Assembly: GCA_945957365.1 (NCBI GenBank)
Contig: CAMFKI010000002.1
Span: 372,001 to 436,000, forward strand
Direction: 5' to 3'
Length of the DNA stretch: 64,000 bases
Origin: an uncultured Alphaproteobacteria bacterium
GTDB taxonomy: Bacteria > Pseudomonadota > Alphaproteobacteria > Rhizobiales > Aestuariivirgaceae
The position numbers and the translations under genes are program-made. Below, in pieces: positions 26,274 to 33,933 of this stretch; the stretch's first letter is position 1; each line of letters begins with the position of its first letter. The notes under the pieces are model-generated. The model did not search any database. It was not told the DNA's origin and saw only the letters and a list, made by a program, of their open reading frames with translations.

Positions 26274-27177
26274 GGAACTTGCCCGTGTCGGCATTGTCGA
26301 GCACGGCGATCGCATCGTCGGTCAGCACCGCGAGCGAGCAGTAGAGCGAGACGAGATAGGATGCGATGGCCTTGTGATTGATGCCCATGAAGCGCACCGA
26401 CAGGCCGGGGCTCTGCTCACCCGGCAGGTTGGGCTGGTAGAGACCCACGACACCCTGGCGGCTCTCGCCGGTGCGCAGCAGGATGAACTTGGTCTTTCCG
26501 TTCTCGTGCGGCACCTTGTTCGACGGAATCAGCGGAATGCCGCGCCAGGTGATGAACTGCGAGCCGAACAGCGACACGGTGGGCGGAGGCACCCCGCGCC
26601 GCGTGCATTCCCGGCCGAAAGCGGCGATGCCGGCGGGATGGGTGAGAATGAAACCGGGCTCCTTCCACACCTTCGAGAGCAGTTCGTCGAGATCGTCGGG
26701 CGTTGGCGCTCCGGTGCGTGTGTCGATGCGCTGCTCTGGGAGCACGGAATTCAGGAGCCCATATTCCTTGTTGTTGATGAGCTCGCTTTCCTGCCGTTCC
26801 TTGATCGATTCGATGATCAGGCGCAGCTGCTCGCCGGTCTGGTTGTAGGGGCTGGAGTAGAGGTCGGAAACGCGGGTGTGGACGTCGAGGACGGTGTTGA
26901 CCGCGCTCAGCATGTACTCGCGCGGGTTGGCCTCGTAGTCGACATAGGTCTGCGGCAGTTCGCGTTCGTCGCGCGCCGAGCAGTCGACGTTGACGCTGGT
27001 TCCTTCCTTGACGCGGTTGAGACGGTAGATGCCGGCCTCCACCGGAACCCAGTGCAGAAGCTTGGTCAGCCAGCGTGGCGTGATCGAGCCCATCTGGGGG
27101 ACGGTCTTGGTCGCATTGGCGAGTTGCCGGGCGGCGACATCGCCCAAGGCGGTCGGAGGTGTGAGGTCGGCTGCCAT
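26260..27177 (-). CDS. srpI: Family 2A encapsulin shell protein (SrpI-like)
   Basis: A 305-residue HK97-fold shell protein matching SrpI-type family 2A encapsulins: ADLTPPTALGDVAARQLANATKTVPQM at the N-terminus, then the WLTKLLHWVPVEAGIYRLNRV and NPREYMLSAVNTVLDVHTRVSDLYSSPYNQ segments. In Synechococcus and Acinetobacter relatives the shell packages cysteine desulfurase and stores elemental sulfur. No cyclic-nucleotide-binding insertion, so this is type 2A and not 2B. Ribosome binding site AGGGAAG. It begins 11 bp after the serine acetyltransferase gene. Confidence 0.93.
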   Translation of the reverse strand: MAADLTPPTALGDVAARQLANATKTVPQMGSITPRWLTKLLHWVPVEAGIYRLNRVKEGTSVNVDCSARDERELPQTYVDYEANPREYMLSAVNTVLDVHTRVSDLYSSPYNQTGEQLRLIIESIKERQESELINNKEYGLLNSVLPEQRIDTRTGAPTPDDLDELLSKVWKEPGFILTHPAGIAAFGRECTRRGVPPPTVSLFGSQFITWRGIPLIPSNKVPHENGKTKFILLRTGESRQGVVGLYQPNLPGEQSPGLSVRFMGINHKAIASYLVSLYCSLAVLTDDAIAVLDNADTGKFHDYK

Positions 27178-27188
27178 GTTTTTCTTCC

Positions 27189-28055
27189 CTATGTGTACTG
27201 AATCTGGGCTTGGGTGATGTTGGAGTGAGGCGGCACGGACTGGGTGAGCCAGACGTTGCCGCCAATGACCGAGTCATGTCCGATGGTGATGCGACCGAGG
27301 ATGGTGGCGCCGGCATAGATCACCACATTGTCCTCGATCACCGGGTGGCGCGGCTGGCCCTTGACGAGTGAACCATCCGGCCGCTCTTCGAAGCGCTTGG
27401 CGCCGAGCGTCACCGCCTGGTAGAGCCGCACGTTGCGCCCGATCACCGCCGTCTGGCCGATGACCACACCAGCGCCGTGGTCGATGAAGAAGCTCTCGCC
27501 GATGCGTGCTCCCGGATGGATGTCGATGGCCGTCGATTCCTGCGCGATGTCGGCGATGAGCCTGGCGATCAGCCGTGCGCCGCTGGCATAGAGTTGCCGA
27601 GCGAAGCGATGATAGATGATGGCAATGGTGCCGCGATAGCAGAGCACGATTTCCGCAATGCTTTCGGCCGCGGGATCGCCGCGGTAGGCGGCCTGGAAAT
27701 CGCTGACCAGCAGGCCACGGATCACCGGCAGCTGGTCCTCGAATTCATCAAGGATGAGCTTCGCCCTTTGCTTCAGCTCGGCGTCGTTGCGCGGTTCAGG
27801 CAGATCGAACTGCAGGCTGCGCTGGATCTGGTCGTGCAACAGGTGCAGTGCCGAGGCGATGCGTTCCGCCACGTAGTCGTCGATCGCCATTTCGGCGAAC
27901 AGCGCCTGTCCGAAATGGGTGGGGAACAGGGCAGCGCAGAGCGCGTCGAGGATCAACTGCAGGCTGGTCCGCGATGGCAGCTCTCGGACGAGGCCCCTGT
28001 GCCGGATGTTGTGCGTGATCTCCCGGGAGGTTCTCAGCCCTTCGACGACGCCCAA
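27189..28055 (-). CDS. Serine O-acetyltransferase (CysE/EpsC type) of the encapsulin operon
   Basis: A 288-residue acetyltransferase with an N-terminal helical domain and left-handed beta-helix hexapeptide repeats at about residues 180-280 (IHPGARIGESFFIDHGAGVVIGQT, GRNVRLYQAVTLGAKRF). It makes O-acetylserine, the cysteine precursor. Such SAT genes accompany family 2A encapsulins and supply cysteine for the desulfurase. No in-frame ATG is available. The TTG at 28055 has AGGAG eight bases upstream, whereas the nearby ATG at 28062 is in another frame and too close to that site. First gene of the encapsulin operon. Confidence 0.88.
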   Translation of the reverse strand: MGVVEGLRTSREITHNIRHRGLVRELPSRTSLQLILDALCAALFPTHFGQALFAEMAIDDYVAERIASALHLLHDQIQRSLQFDLPEPRNDAELKQRAKLILDEFEDQLPVIRGLLVSDFQAAYRGDPAAESIAEIVLCYRGTIAIIYHRFARQLYASGARLIARLIADIAQESTAIDIHPGARIGESFFIDHGAGVVIGQTAVIGRNVRLYQAVTLGAKRFEERPDGSLVKGQPRHPVIEDNVVIYAGATILGRITIGHDSVIGGNVWLTQSVPPHSNITQAQIQYT

Positions 28056-28284
28056 CGTCCATGCTCCTGCTTGGTGATCACAATGGCGGGCACCCCACAG
28101 CGCGTTGTCCCCGGAGGTTGAGTGTAGTGACGCCGGATCGAAAGTGTTGTTAGAAATCTTGATGCGGTGTTTGAGGAATTCTCAGCTGCAGGGCATGCGT
28201 TGAGAGGCTCTTGAGCAAAACTCTCCTCGGCATTGCGATCTTCTCAGCTGTGGCTTGACCGGGGCGATGATAGGAAGGTGATGT

Positions 28285-28363
28285 CGGCCCCGCTGCAGCT
28301 CGCAGTGCGAGTTGACTTCCTCCCCAGACTTGGGCCGCCGGTTCCGGCGGCCCTCTTTTGTTG
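28285..28363 (+). ncRNA. Candidate AbcR-like trans-acting small RNA
   Basis: A plus-strand segment with a small hairpin (CTCGC-AGT-GCGAG, near 28310-28322), a single-stranded pyrimidine run ACTTCCTCCCC capable of pairing with ribosome binding sites, and a GC-rich terminator with a T-rich tail. This order matches AbcR-type sRNAs of Hyphomicrobiales, which down-regulate ABC-transporter binding-protein mRNAs. A TTGACC hexamer at 28255-28260 could be a -35 element, but the -10 is weak. The 5' end is a guess; only the terminator is firm. Confidence 0.42.
28332..28363 (+). terminator. Factor-independent terminator
   Basis: A 10-bp perfect stem GGGCCGCCGG/CCGGCGGCCC with a TT apex (28332-28353), followed by TCTTTTGTTG. 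No coding gene ends just upstream on the plus strand, which is the main argument for a small RNA here. Confidence 0.8.
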
Positions 28364-28461
28364 AGCGTGGATCGCGATACGACGGCATTGGCCGGAACGG
28401 ATCTCTCCGCCCCGGCCACGCCCGAGGTGGCCGCCGCCCCGGCGGCACCCGCAGCTCATAG

Positions 28462-28490
28462 AATACTAATTATATGGATGATTGGTAATA
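28462..28490. promoter_or_regulatory. A/T-rich dyad upstream of rrf2, probable autoregulatory operator
   Basis: Imperfect inverted repeat AATACTAAT ... ATTGGTAAT (7 of 9 positions match in complement, 10-bp spacer). It stands out as A/T-rich against the GC-rich surroundings. It partly resembles the TAGTAA..ATAGA..TT motif upstream of the next two genes. Rrf2-family proteins bind dyads of about this size. Confidence 0.45.
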
Positions 28491-28581
28491 TCATTGCCCC
28501 CTGCGGCTGGCAAGCGCTCTGTGCCGGCTTGACGCGGGGCGCATGGCGTTGGATCACTGCATCTGCCATCAGGAAGACGTC

Positions 28582-29058
28582 ATGCTGACTCGCAAGGGAA
28601 AATACGGGTTGAAAGCGTTGCTGCACCTCGGCGGACTGGCCCCTGGCCAGTCGGCGCCGGTGAGCGAGATCGCCGAGACGAACAATATCTCCAAGAAATT
28701 CCTCGACGGCATCATGGCGGAACTGCGCAATGCGGGCTTCGTCAATTCCCGCTATGGGCGCGAGGGCGGCTTCTCGCTGTCCCGGCCGGGCAAGGACATC
28801 ATGGTGGGGCACGTCATCCGCGTGCTGGACGGGCCGCTCTCGCCCATCCCCTGCGCCAGCAAGGCCTATTACCAGACATGCGATGACTGTGAGGACGAGA
28901 AGACCTGTCAGGTGCGGCTGGTGATGCTCGAGGTCCGCAATGCCATTGCCGGCATCCTCGACAACATGTCGGTGGAGCAGATGCGCAAGATCGGCGGACC
29001 GTCGGGTGTGGCGAAAGTCGCCCGCGCCGCCTCGGCGCGCGCAAGAGTGAAGGCCTGA
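28582..29058 (+). CDS. Rrf2 family transcriptional regulator with four cysteines
   Basis: A 158-residue Rrf2 regulator. The N-terminal winged helix is about residues 1-70 (MLTRKGKYGLKALLHL, SKKFLDGIMAELRNAGFVNSRYG). Cysteines at about 91, 100, 103 and 109 lie where IscR-type members bind an Fe-S cluster and other members sense thiols. The ATG at 28582 has AGGAAG upstream and matches family starts. It lies between the encapsulin operon and the organosulfur operon, so it probably senses sulfur or cysteine status, like CymR or IscR. Ligand inferred. Confidence 0.85.
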   Translation: MLTRKGKYGLKALLHLGGLAPGQSAPVSEIAETNNISKKFLDGIMAELRNAGFVNSRYGREGGFSLSRPGKDIMVGHVIRVLDGPLSPIPCASKAYYQTCDDCEDEKTCQVRLVMLEVRNAIAGILDNMSVEQMRKIGGPSGVAKVARAASARARVKA

Positions 29059-29100
29059 CACTGCTCGACATTTGTGCAGCGCAAAAATTTCTCAGCTTTG

Positions 29101-29125
29101 AACGTATAGTAACTCAATAGACGTT
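29101..29125. promoter_or_regulatory. Dyad with motif TAGTAACTCAATAGACGTT, probable Rrf2 operator
   Basis: AACGTATAG and ATAGACGTT form an imperfect dyad (7 of 9) around 29113, just after a TTGAAC hexamer (29098-29103). The right-hand 19 bases (29107-29125) recur with three mismatches at 30342-30360 before msuE. A shared site ahead of two consecutive sulfur genes supports a common regulator, most simply the adjacent Rrf2 protein. Confidence 0.5.
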
Positions 29126-29181
29126 TGACAGCCGTATGGTAGCGTCCGCACCATAATCAGTTCGTCAGCAGGTCACAATTC

Positions 29182-30297
29182 GTGTCTCGTTTCGCCAGCA
29201 AGGCGGTCATTGTCATTGGAAGCGGTGTGAGCGCGAGCCTGGTCGAGGCACGGCTGCGTGCCACGGGTCCTGCATGTCTCTCCGTTACAGTGCTTGGGCG
29301 CGGACAGTTCGGACAGTGCCACTCTCTCAGCGAGACATCAGGGGCTGTGATTGCGAAGCTCTCGGACGGCCGATCGATTGCCGCTGATGCAGCCGTTCTT
29401 GCCACAGGTTGCGCCACCTTCCGCGCCCATGAGAGAAGCGGCTTCGGCACCATCAAGGAGTTGCCGCAAGACCAGGGCGCTGATGCCGACGAGACAGTTC
29501 TGATCGCAGGAGCGGGGTCCCGCGCATTGCGCTATGCCCTTGCCGCCATGCAGTCGGGCCATCGCGGTCCGTTGTTTGTGGTCGACAGAATTGGGCCTGT
29601 CCCGGCGCTTACTTGCGCTGGCACGCTTGAACTGTCTCCGGCCGACCTCCCGCTCGGCACCGGATTGCGCTTCGCGCTGCGCTGGTTCCGGCGCATTGCC
29701 GGTTGGGCGGCGGCGAACGGATTTGGCACCGGCGACCTTGTGAACGGCCTGAGACCGCATGTGCCATTGATCTGGCAGCATCTGACGTCGGCAGAACGCC
29801 GCCGCTTCGTGGTGCATCTGCGGCCGCTGTGGCTGCGTGCCAGCGACCGGCTGACGGCCGAGGAACATAGGACAGTGGACAAATTCTTCCAGTCTAGCCA
29901 GCTTCGCTTCGTTCGCGGTCGCTTGCTGACAACCGCCAAGGTTGGCGGAAGCGTGGTCGCCAGGCTTAAGCACTTTCCCAGCGGAAACATCGAGACAGTG
30001 CGGGCAGGCCTGGCGTTGAGCTTCGAGGACGCACCGCCGGGTCGTGACCAGTTCGCGGGGACCGTCGTCGCGGGCTTGCTCGAAAGAGGCATGGCCCGTC
30101 CGGATGACTTCGAATACGGACTCGACGTGACCGAGGATTGTGCACTCATCAGCGCGCGGGGAGCGGCCTCGGGCCGTATCTTCGCTGTCGGCGCGCCCAC
30201 GCGCGGCCGCTTCGTGGACGCGATGGAGATCGACTGCATCCGCATGCAGTCCGAACGCGTGGCGCAGTCAATCTTCGCCACGATAACTGCAACATAA
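29182..30297 (+). CDS. Shortened FAD/NAD(P)-binding oxidoreductase paralogue
   Basis: A 371-residue protein similar to the C-terminal two-thirds of the 478-residue oxidoreductase at 39775-41211: ADETVLIAGAGSRALRYALAAMQSGHRGP matches [28 protein letters not shown], and LTSAERRRFVVHLRPLW matches LPSSERRRTVRHLRVFW. Only a stub of the first Rossmann motif (VIVIGSGVSASLVEARL) remains, and about 70-80 residues that normally complete FAD binding are missing. It may be a decayed or re-purposed copy. Starts with GTG and lacks a strong ribosome binding site. Probable first target of the Rrf2 regulator. Confidence 0.65.
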   Translation: MSRFASKAVIVIGSGVSASLVEARLRATGPACLSVTVLGRGQFGQCHSLSETSGAVIAKLSDGRSIAADAAVLATGCATFRAHERSGFGTIKELPQDQGADADETVLIAGAGSRALRYALAAMQSGHRGPLFVVDRIGPVPALTCAGTLELSPADLPLGTGLRFALRWFRRIAGWAAANGFGTGDLVNGLRPHVPLIWQHLTSAERRRFVVHLRPLWLRASDRLTAEEHRTVDKFFQSSQLRFVRGRLLTTAKVGGSVVARLKHFPSGNIETVRAGLALSFEDAPPGRDQFAGTVVAGLLERGMARPDDFEYGLDVTEDCALISARGAASGRIFAVGAPTRGRFVDAMEIDCIRMQSERVAQSIFATITAT

Positions 30298-30328
30298 ACT
30301 GACGTGAGAAATCTTGGAAAATGCCTTC

Positions 30329-30360
30329 TTGACTCATAGTCTAGTAAATCGATAGATGTT
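30329..30360 (+). promoter_or_regulatory. Probable promoter and operator of the organosulfur operon
   Basis: TTGACT (30329-30334), a 17-bp spacer and ATAGAT (30352-30357) form a plausible sigma-70 promoter. The motif TAGTAAATCGATAGATGTT (30342-30360) covers its -10 region, which would suit a repressor. The same motif occurs at 29107-29125. Confidence 0.5.
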
Positions 30361-30385
30361 AAGTATTAATAGCGGAGCGCTTCTC

Positions 30386-30973
30386 ATGACAAAACTCTCC
30401 ATCGTCGGTGTCTCTGGCAGCCTGTCACGCCCGTCGCGGACGTCCGTTCTCGTGTCGAGCGTGCTCGACGGTGTGGCGCGGCAGCGTGAAGCCGCCGTGC
30501 AGCTCTTCGATCTTCATGAGCTGTCCACCGGGTTCTTCGGAGCCGGCTTCTACGACAAGCTTCCCCGTCACCACCAGCAGGTCATCGACCACATCGAGGC
30601 GGCGGATCTTCTCGTCGTCGGCACGCCGGTCTACCGCGGCTCCTACTCCGGGGCATTCAAGCATCTGTTCGATCTCGTCCGGCACGACCGACTGAAGGCA
30701 AAGCCCATCGTTCTCACCGCGACGGGCGGATCGCAGCTTCATGGTCTGATGACCGAGCATCAACTCCGCCCGCTCTTCGGTTTCTTCGGCGCATTGACCT
30801 TGCCGACGACCGTTTATGCGATTGAGAGCGACTTCACGGATTACGCCGTCAGCAATCCCGCGATCCGGAGCCGAATCGAGCAGGCGACCGAAGAGGCACT
30901 GCACGCGCTCGCCCCCCGCCGACCGGTGATCGTGCCGTCATCCGCCGCCGCGGCGGCCGCCGCAAACGCCTGA
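30386..30973 (+). CDS. msuE: NADPH-dependent FMN reductase, MsuE/SsuE type
   Basis: A 195-residue flavodoxin-fold reductase with the FMN-phosphate loop GVSGSLSRPSRT at the N-terminus and GTPVYRGSYSGAFKHLFDLV in mid-protein, both typical of MsuE. It supplies FMNH2 to the two-component monooxygenases downstream (SfnG, SsuD, the DszA-like enzyme). The Ala-rich C-terminal tail is unusual. The ATG at 30386 is chosen because the fold begins three residues later and GGAG precedes it. First gene of a roughly 13-kb plus-strand unit with gaps below 50 bp. Confidence 0.88.
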   Translation: MTKLSIVGVSGSLSRPSRTSVLVSSVLDGVARQREAAVQLFDLHELSTGFFGAGFYDKLPRHHQQVIDHIEAADLLVVGTPVYRGSYSGAFKHLFDLVRHDRLKAKPIVLTATGGSQLHGLMTEHQLRPLFGFFGALTLPTTVYAIESDFTDYAVSNPAIRSRIEQATEEALHALAPRRPVIVPSSAAAAAAANA

Positions 30974-30999
30974 GCCAATCCAATCCAGGAGCCGACATC

Positions 31000-32133
31000 A
31001 TGAACGTCGCCGTGAAGCCCAAGGACATTTCCCGCAACCGCCCCCAGGACATCAAGTTCGCCTATTGGGTGCCCAACGTCTCGGGCGGGCTCGTCATCAG
31101 CAAGATCGAGCAGCGCACCAGCTGGGACCTGGCCTATAACGTCAAGCTGGCGCAGATCGCGGAGAAGAGCGGCTTCGACTATGCCCTGTCGCAAATCCGC
31201 TTCACCGCCGGGTATGGAGCCGAATACCAGCATGAATCGGTGGCCATCAGCCACGCGCTGATCGCCTCGACCGAGCGGCTCAACGTCATCGCCGCGATTC
31301 TGCCGGGGCCCTGGCACCCGGCCGTGGTGGCCAAGCAGATCGCCACCATCAGCCAGCTGCACGGCGGCCGCGTTTCCGTGAACATCGTCAGCGGCTGGTT
31401 CCGCGGCGAATTCCAGGCGATCGGACTCGAGTGGCTGGATCATGACGAGCGCTACCGCCGCTCGGAGGAATTCATCCGCTCGCTGCGCGGCATCTGGACG
31501 GAAGACAACTTCAACTTCCAGGGCGACTTCTACCGCTTCAAGAACTACAGCCTGAAGCCGAAGCCGGTGCATCCTCTGCCCGAGATCTTCCAGGGCGGCA
31601 GTTCGCGCGCCGCGCGTGACATGGCGTCGCGCGTATCCGACTGGTACTTCACCAATGGCAACACCGTCGAAGGCATCAAGGCCCAGGTTGACGACATCCG
31701 CGCCAAGGCGGCGGAGAACGGCCACAGCGTCAAGATCGGCGTCAATGCCTTCGCCATTGCACGTGAAACCGAGGCCGAGGCCCGGAAGGTCCTGGACGAG
31801 ATCATCGCCAAGGCCGACCCGGAAGCCGTCAACGCCTTTGGCCACGAGGTGAAGAATGCCGGCAAGGCCTCACCCGAAGGTGAGGGAAACTGGGCCAAGT
31901 CGACATTCGAGGACCTCGTCCAGTACAACGACGGCTTCAAGACCAACCTGATCGGCACGCCGCAGCAGATCGCCGAGCGCATCGTCGCCCTGAAGAAGGT
32001 CGGCGTGGATCTCGTGTTGCTCGGCTTCCTGCACTTCCAGGAAGAGGTCGAGTATTTCGGCAAGAAGGTCATCCCGCTGGTACGTGAACTCGAGGCCCGC
32101 GAAGCCCGTGCCCACGCCAAGGTGGAGGCCTGA
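31000..32133 (+). CDS. sfnG: FMNH2-dependent dimethylsulfone monooxygenase
   Basis: A 377-residue luciferase-like enzyme that matches SfnG: DIKFAYWVPNVSGGLVISKIEQRTSWD, RFTAGYGAEYQHESVAIS, VSVNIVSGWFRGEFQ and LPEIFQGGSSRAARDMA. It oxidises dimethylsulfone to methanesulfinate under sulfur limitation, using FMNH2 from MsuE 26 bp upstream. The sigma-54 activator SfnR that controls sfnG in Pseudomonas is not found here; the local Rrf2 protein may take its place. Confidence 0.92.
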   Translation: MNVAVKPKDISRNRPQDIKFAYWVPNVSGGLVISKIEQRTSWDLAYNVKLAQIAEKSGFDYALSQIRFTAGYGAEYQHESVAISHALIASTERLNVIAAILPGPWHPAVVAKQIATISQLHGGRVSVNIVSGWFRGEFQAIGLEWLDHDERYRRSEEFIRSLRGIWTEDNFNFQGDFYRFKNYSLKPKPVHPLPEIFQGGSSRAARDMASRVSDWYFTNGNTVEGIKAQVDDIRAKAAENGHSVKIGVNAFAIARETEAEARKVLDEIIAKADPEAVNAFGHEVKNAGKASPEGEGNWAKSTFEDLVQYNDGFKTNLIGTPQQIAERIVALKKVGVDLVLLGFLHFQEEVEYFGKKVIPLVRELEAREARAHAKVEA

Positions 32134-32136
32134 GCC

Positions 32137-33033
32137 ATGGGAGTCGAGCGCGGTGCGGTGGCCTTCGAACACTGGGCCTATCCTCATGACCTTCCGCTGG
32201 AGGCTGAAGCGGACGAAGGCGTGAGCCTGCCTGTGGACCACGAAGCCATCGTCGCCGCCCACGCCATCTCGATCTCCTTCGGCGGCGTGAAGGCGCTGTC
32301 GGATGTGGACCTCACGGTACGGGCCGGGCAGATCCACGCCATCATCGGGCCCAATGGCGCCGGCAAGAGTTCGCTGCTGAACGTCATCGGCGGCCTCTAC
32401 CAGGCGGACCATGGCACGGTGTCGATTTCCGGACGGCGCTTCCGCAAGGTGCCCACCCAGCGACTGGCGCGGCTCGGCGTCGCCCGCACCTTCCAGAACC
32501 TCGCCTTGTTCAAGGGCCTCAGCGTTCTGGACAACGTGGTCACCGGCCGGGTCTCGGCGGCGCGCGCCACGTTCGTCGAAAACATCATTGGCCTCGGCCG
32601 CGCGCGGCGCGAGGAGGAAAGTGCCAGAGCCGCGGCCCTCGAGATCATCGGCTTCCTCGACCTCGCGGAGGTGAAGGACCGGGTGGCGGGTACGCTGCCC
32701 TATGGCATCCAGAAGCGTGTGGAACTGGCCCGCGCGCTCGTCTCGAAGCCGCGCCTCGTGCTGCTCGACGAACCGATGGCCGGCATGACCGCCACCGAGA
32801 AGCAGGAGATGGCGCAGTTCGTCAAGGCGACGCGCGACAGCTTCGGCACCACCATCATCCTCATCGAGCACGACATCGGCGTGGTGATGGGCCTGTCGGA
32901 CCGCGTGGCGGTGCTCGACTATGGCCGCAAGATCGCCGACGGCAGCCCGGAGGAGGTCCAGAAGGATCAGGCCGTGATCGATGCCTATCTGGGTGTCGCG
33001 CATGACGGCGAGAGCCAGCAGGAGGCCGCGTGA
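32137..33033 (+). CDS. Branched-chain-type ABC transporter ATP-binding protein (LivG family)
   Basis: A 298-residue ATPase with Walker A GPNGAGKSS, the LivG-specific TFQNLALFKGLSVLDNV, signature LPYGIQKRVELARAL and Walker B LVLLDEPMAGM. It has about 40 extra N-terminal residues compared with ordinary LivG. It follows sfnG by 3 bp and overlaps the permease gene by 4 bp. Context suggests transport of an organosulfur compound rather than leucine. Confidence 0.87.
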   Translation: MGVERGAVAFEHWAYPHDLPLEAEADEGVSLPVDHEAIVAAHAISISFGGVKALSDVDLTVRAGQIHAIIGPNGAGKSSLLNVIGGLYQADHGTVSISGRRFRKVPTQRLARLGVARTFQNLALFKGLSVLDNVVTGRVSAARATFVENIIGLGRARREEESARAAALEIIGFLDLAEVKDRVAGTLPYGIQKRVELARALVSKPRLVLLDEPMAGMTATEKQEMAQFVKATRDSFGTTIILIEHDIGVVMGLSDRVAVLDYGRKIADGSPEEVQKDQAVIDAYLGVAHDGESQQEAA

Positions 33034-33932
33034 TGGACGGCGGCTTCGACTGGTCGTTCTTCGTCGAGGTACTGACCGGCGGACTCCTGTCCGGCGTCAT
33101 GTACTCCCTCGTCGCGATCGGCTTCGTGCTCATCTACAAGACCTCCGGCGTCCTGAATTTCGCCCAGGGTTCGATGGTGCTGTTCGCGGCCCTCACCTTC
33201 GTGAGCCTGCTGGAGAAGGGCATGCCCTTCGCAGTGGCGCTGGCGCTGACGCTGATCGCCATGATCCTGCTGGGCCTCGCCATCGAGCGGGCCGTGCTGC
33301 GGCCGCTCGTCAACAAGGCGCCGATCACGCTGTTCATGGCGACGCTGGGCCTCGCCTATGTGATCGAAGGGTCTGCACAGCTCATCTGGGGTACCCAGGT
33401 GCATGGCCTCGACCTCGGCATCGAAGACGTACCGCTGGAGTTTTCAGGCGTGCTGGTTTCGACCTTCGATCTCTTCGCGGCCGGCGTGGCGGCGGTGATG
33501 GTGATCGCGTTGACACTGTTCTTCCGCTACACCCGCGTGGGCCTCGCCTTCCGCGCCGTCGCGGACGATCAGTTCGCGGCACTCGCCGTGGGCCTTCGCC
33601 TCCCTCACATCTGGGCCACCGTCTGGGCGGCCGCCGGCATCGTGGCGCTCGTCGCCGGGCTGCTCTGGGGCGCGCGGCTGGGCGTGCAGTTCTCGCTCTC
33701 CCTCATCGTGCTGAAGGCGCTCCCGGTGCTGGTGCTCGGCGGCTTCGACTCGATTGCGGGCGCGATCGTGGGCGGGCTCATCATCGGAGCCACCGAGAAG
33801 CTTGGCGAAGTCTACATCGGCGACTATTTCGGCGGCGGCATCGAGAGCTGGCTTGCCTATGCCGTGGCGCTCGTCTTCCTCCTCATCAAGCCCTCGGGCC
33901 TGTTCGGCCAGAAACTCGTGGAAAGGGTCTGA
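33030..33932 (+). CDS. Branched-chain-type ABC transporter permease (LivH family)
   Basis: A 300-residue hydrophobic permease with family motifs LLSGVMYSLVAIGFVLIYKTSGVLNFAQGSMVL near the N-terminus and LPVLVLGGFDSIAGAIVGGLIIG near the C-terminus. Starts within the LivG stop (ATGA). Confidence 0.92.
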   Translation: MMDGGFDWSFFVEVLTGGLLSGVMYSLVAIGFVLIYKTSGVLNFAQGSMVLFAALTFVSLLEKGMPFAVALALTLIAMILLGLAIERAVLRPLVNKAPITLFMATLGLAYVIEGSAQLIWGTQVHGLDLGIEDVPLEFSGVLVSTFDLFAAGVAAVMVIALTLFFRYTRVGLAFRAVADDQFAALAVGLRLPHIWATVWAAAGIVALVAGLLWGARLGVQFSLSLIVLKALPVLVLGGFDSIAGAIVGGLIIGATEKLGEVYIGDYFGGGIESWLAYAVALVFLLIKPSGLFGQKLVERV

Positions 33933-33933
33933 C

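Larger units (their letters stand above)
28056..28581. other. Intergenic control region between encapsulin operon and Rrf2 gene
   Basis: 526 bp between two divergent transcription units. It contains two exact copies of TTCTCAGCTG (28179-28188 and 28241-28250), a strong factor-independent terminator with a probable small RNA upstream of it (plus strand, ending near 28363), and an A/T-rich imperfect dyad at 28462-28490 before the rrf2 start. No protein-coding gene is evident. Confidence 0.6.

Noticed and set aside
24756..26381. 541-codon plus-strand open frame opposite the cysteine desulfurase
   Set aside because: Shadow frame; the minus strand has the complete PLP enzyme.
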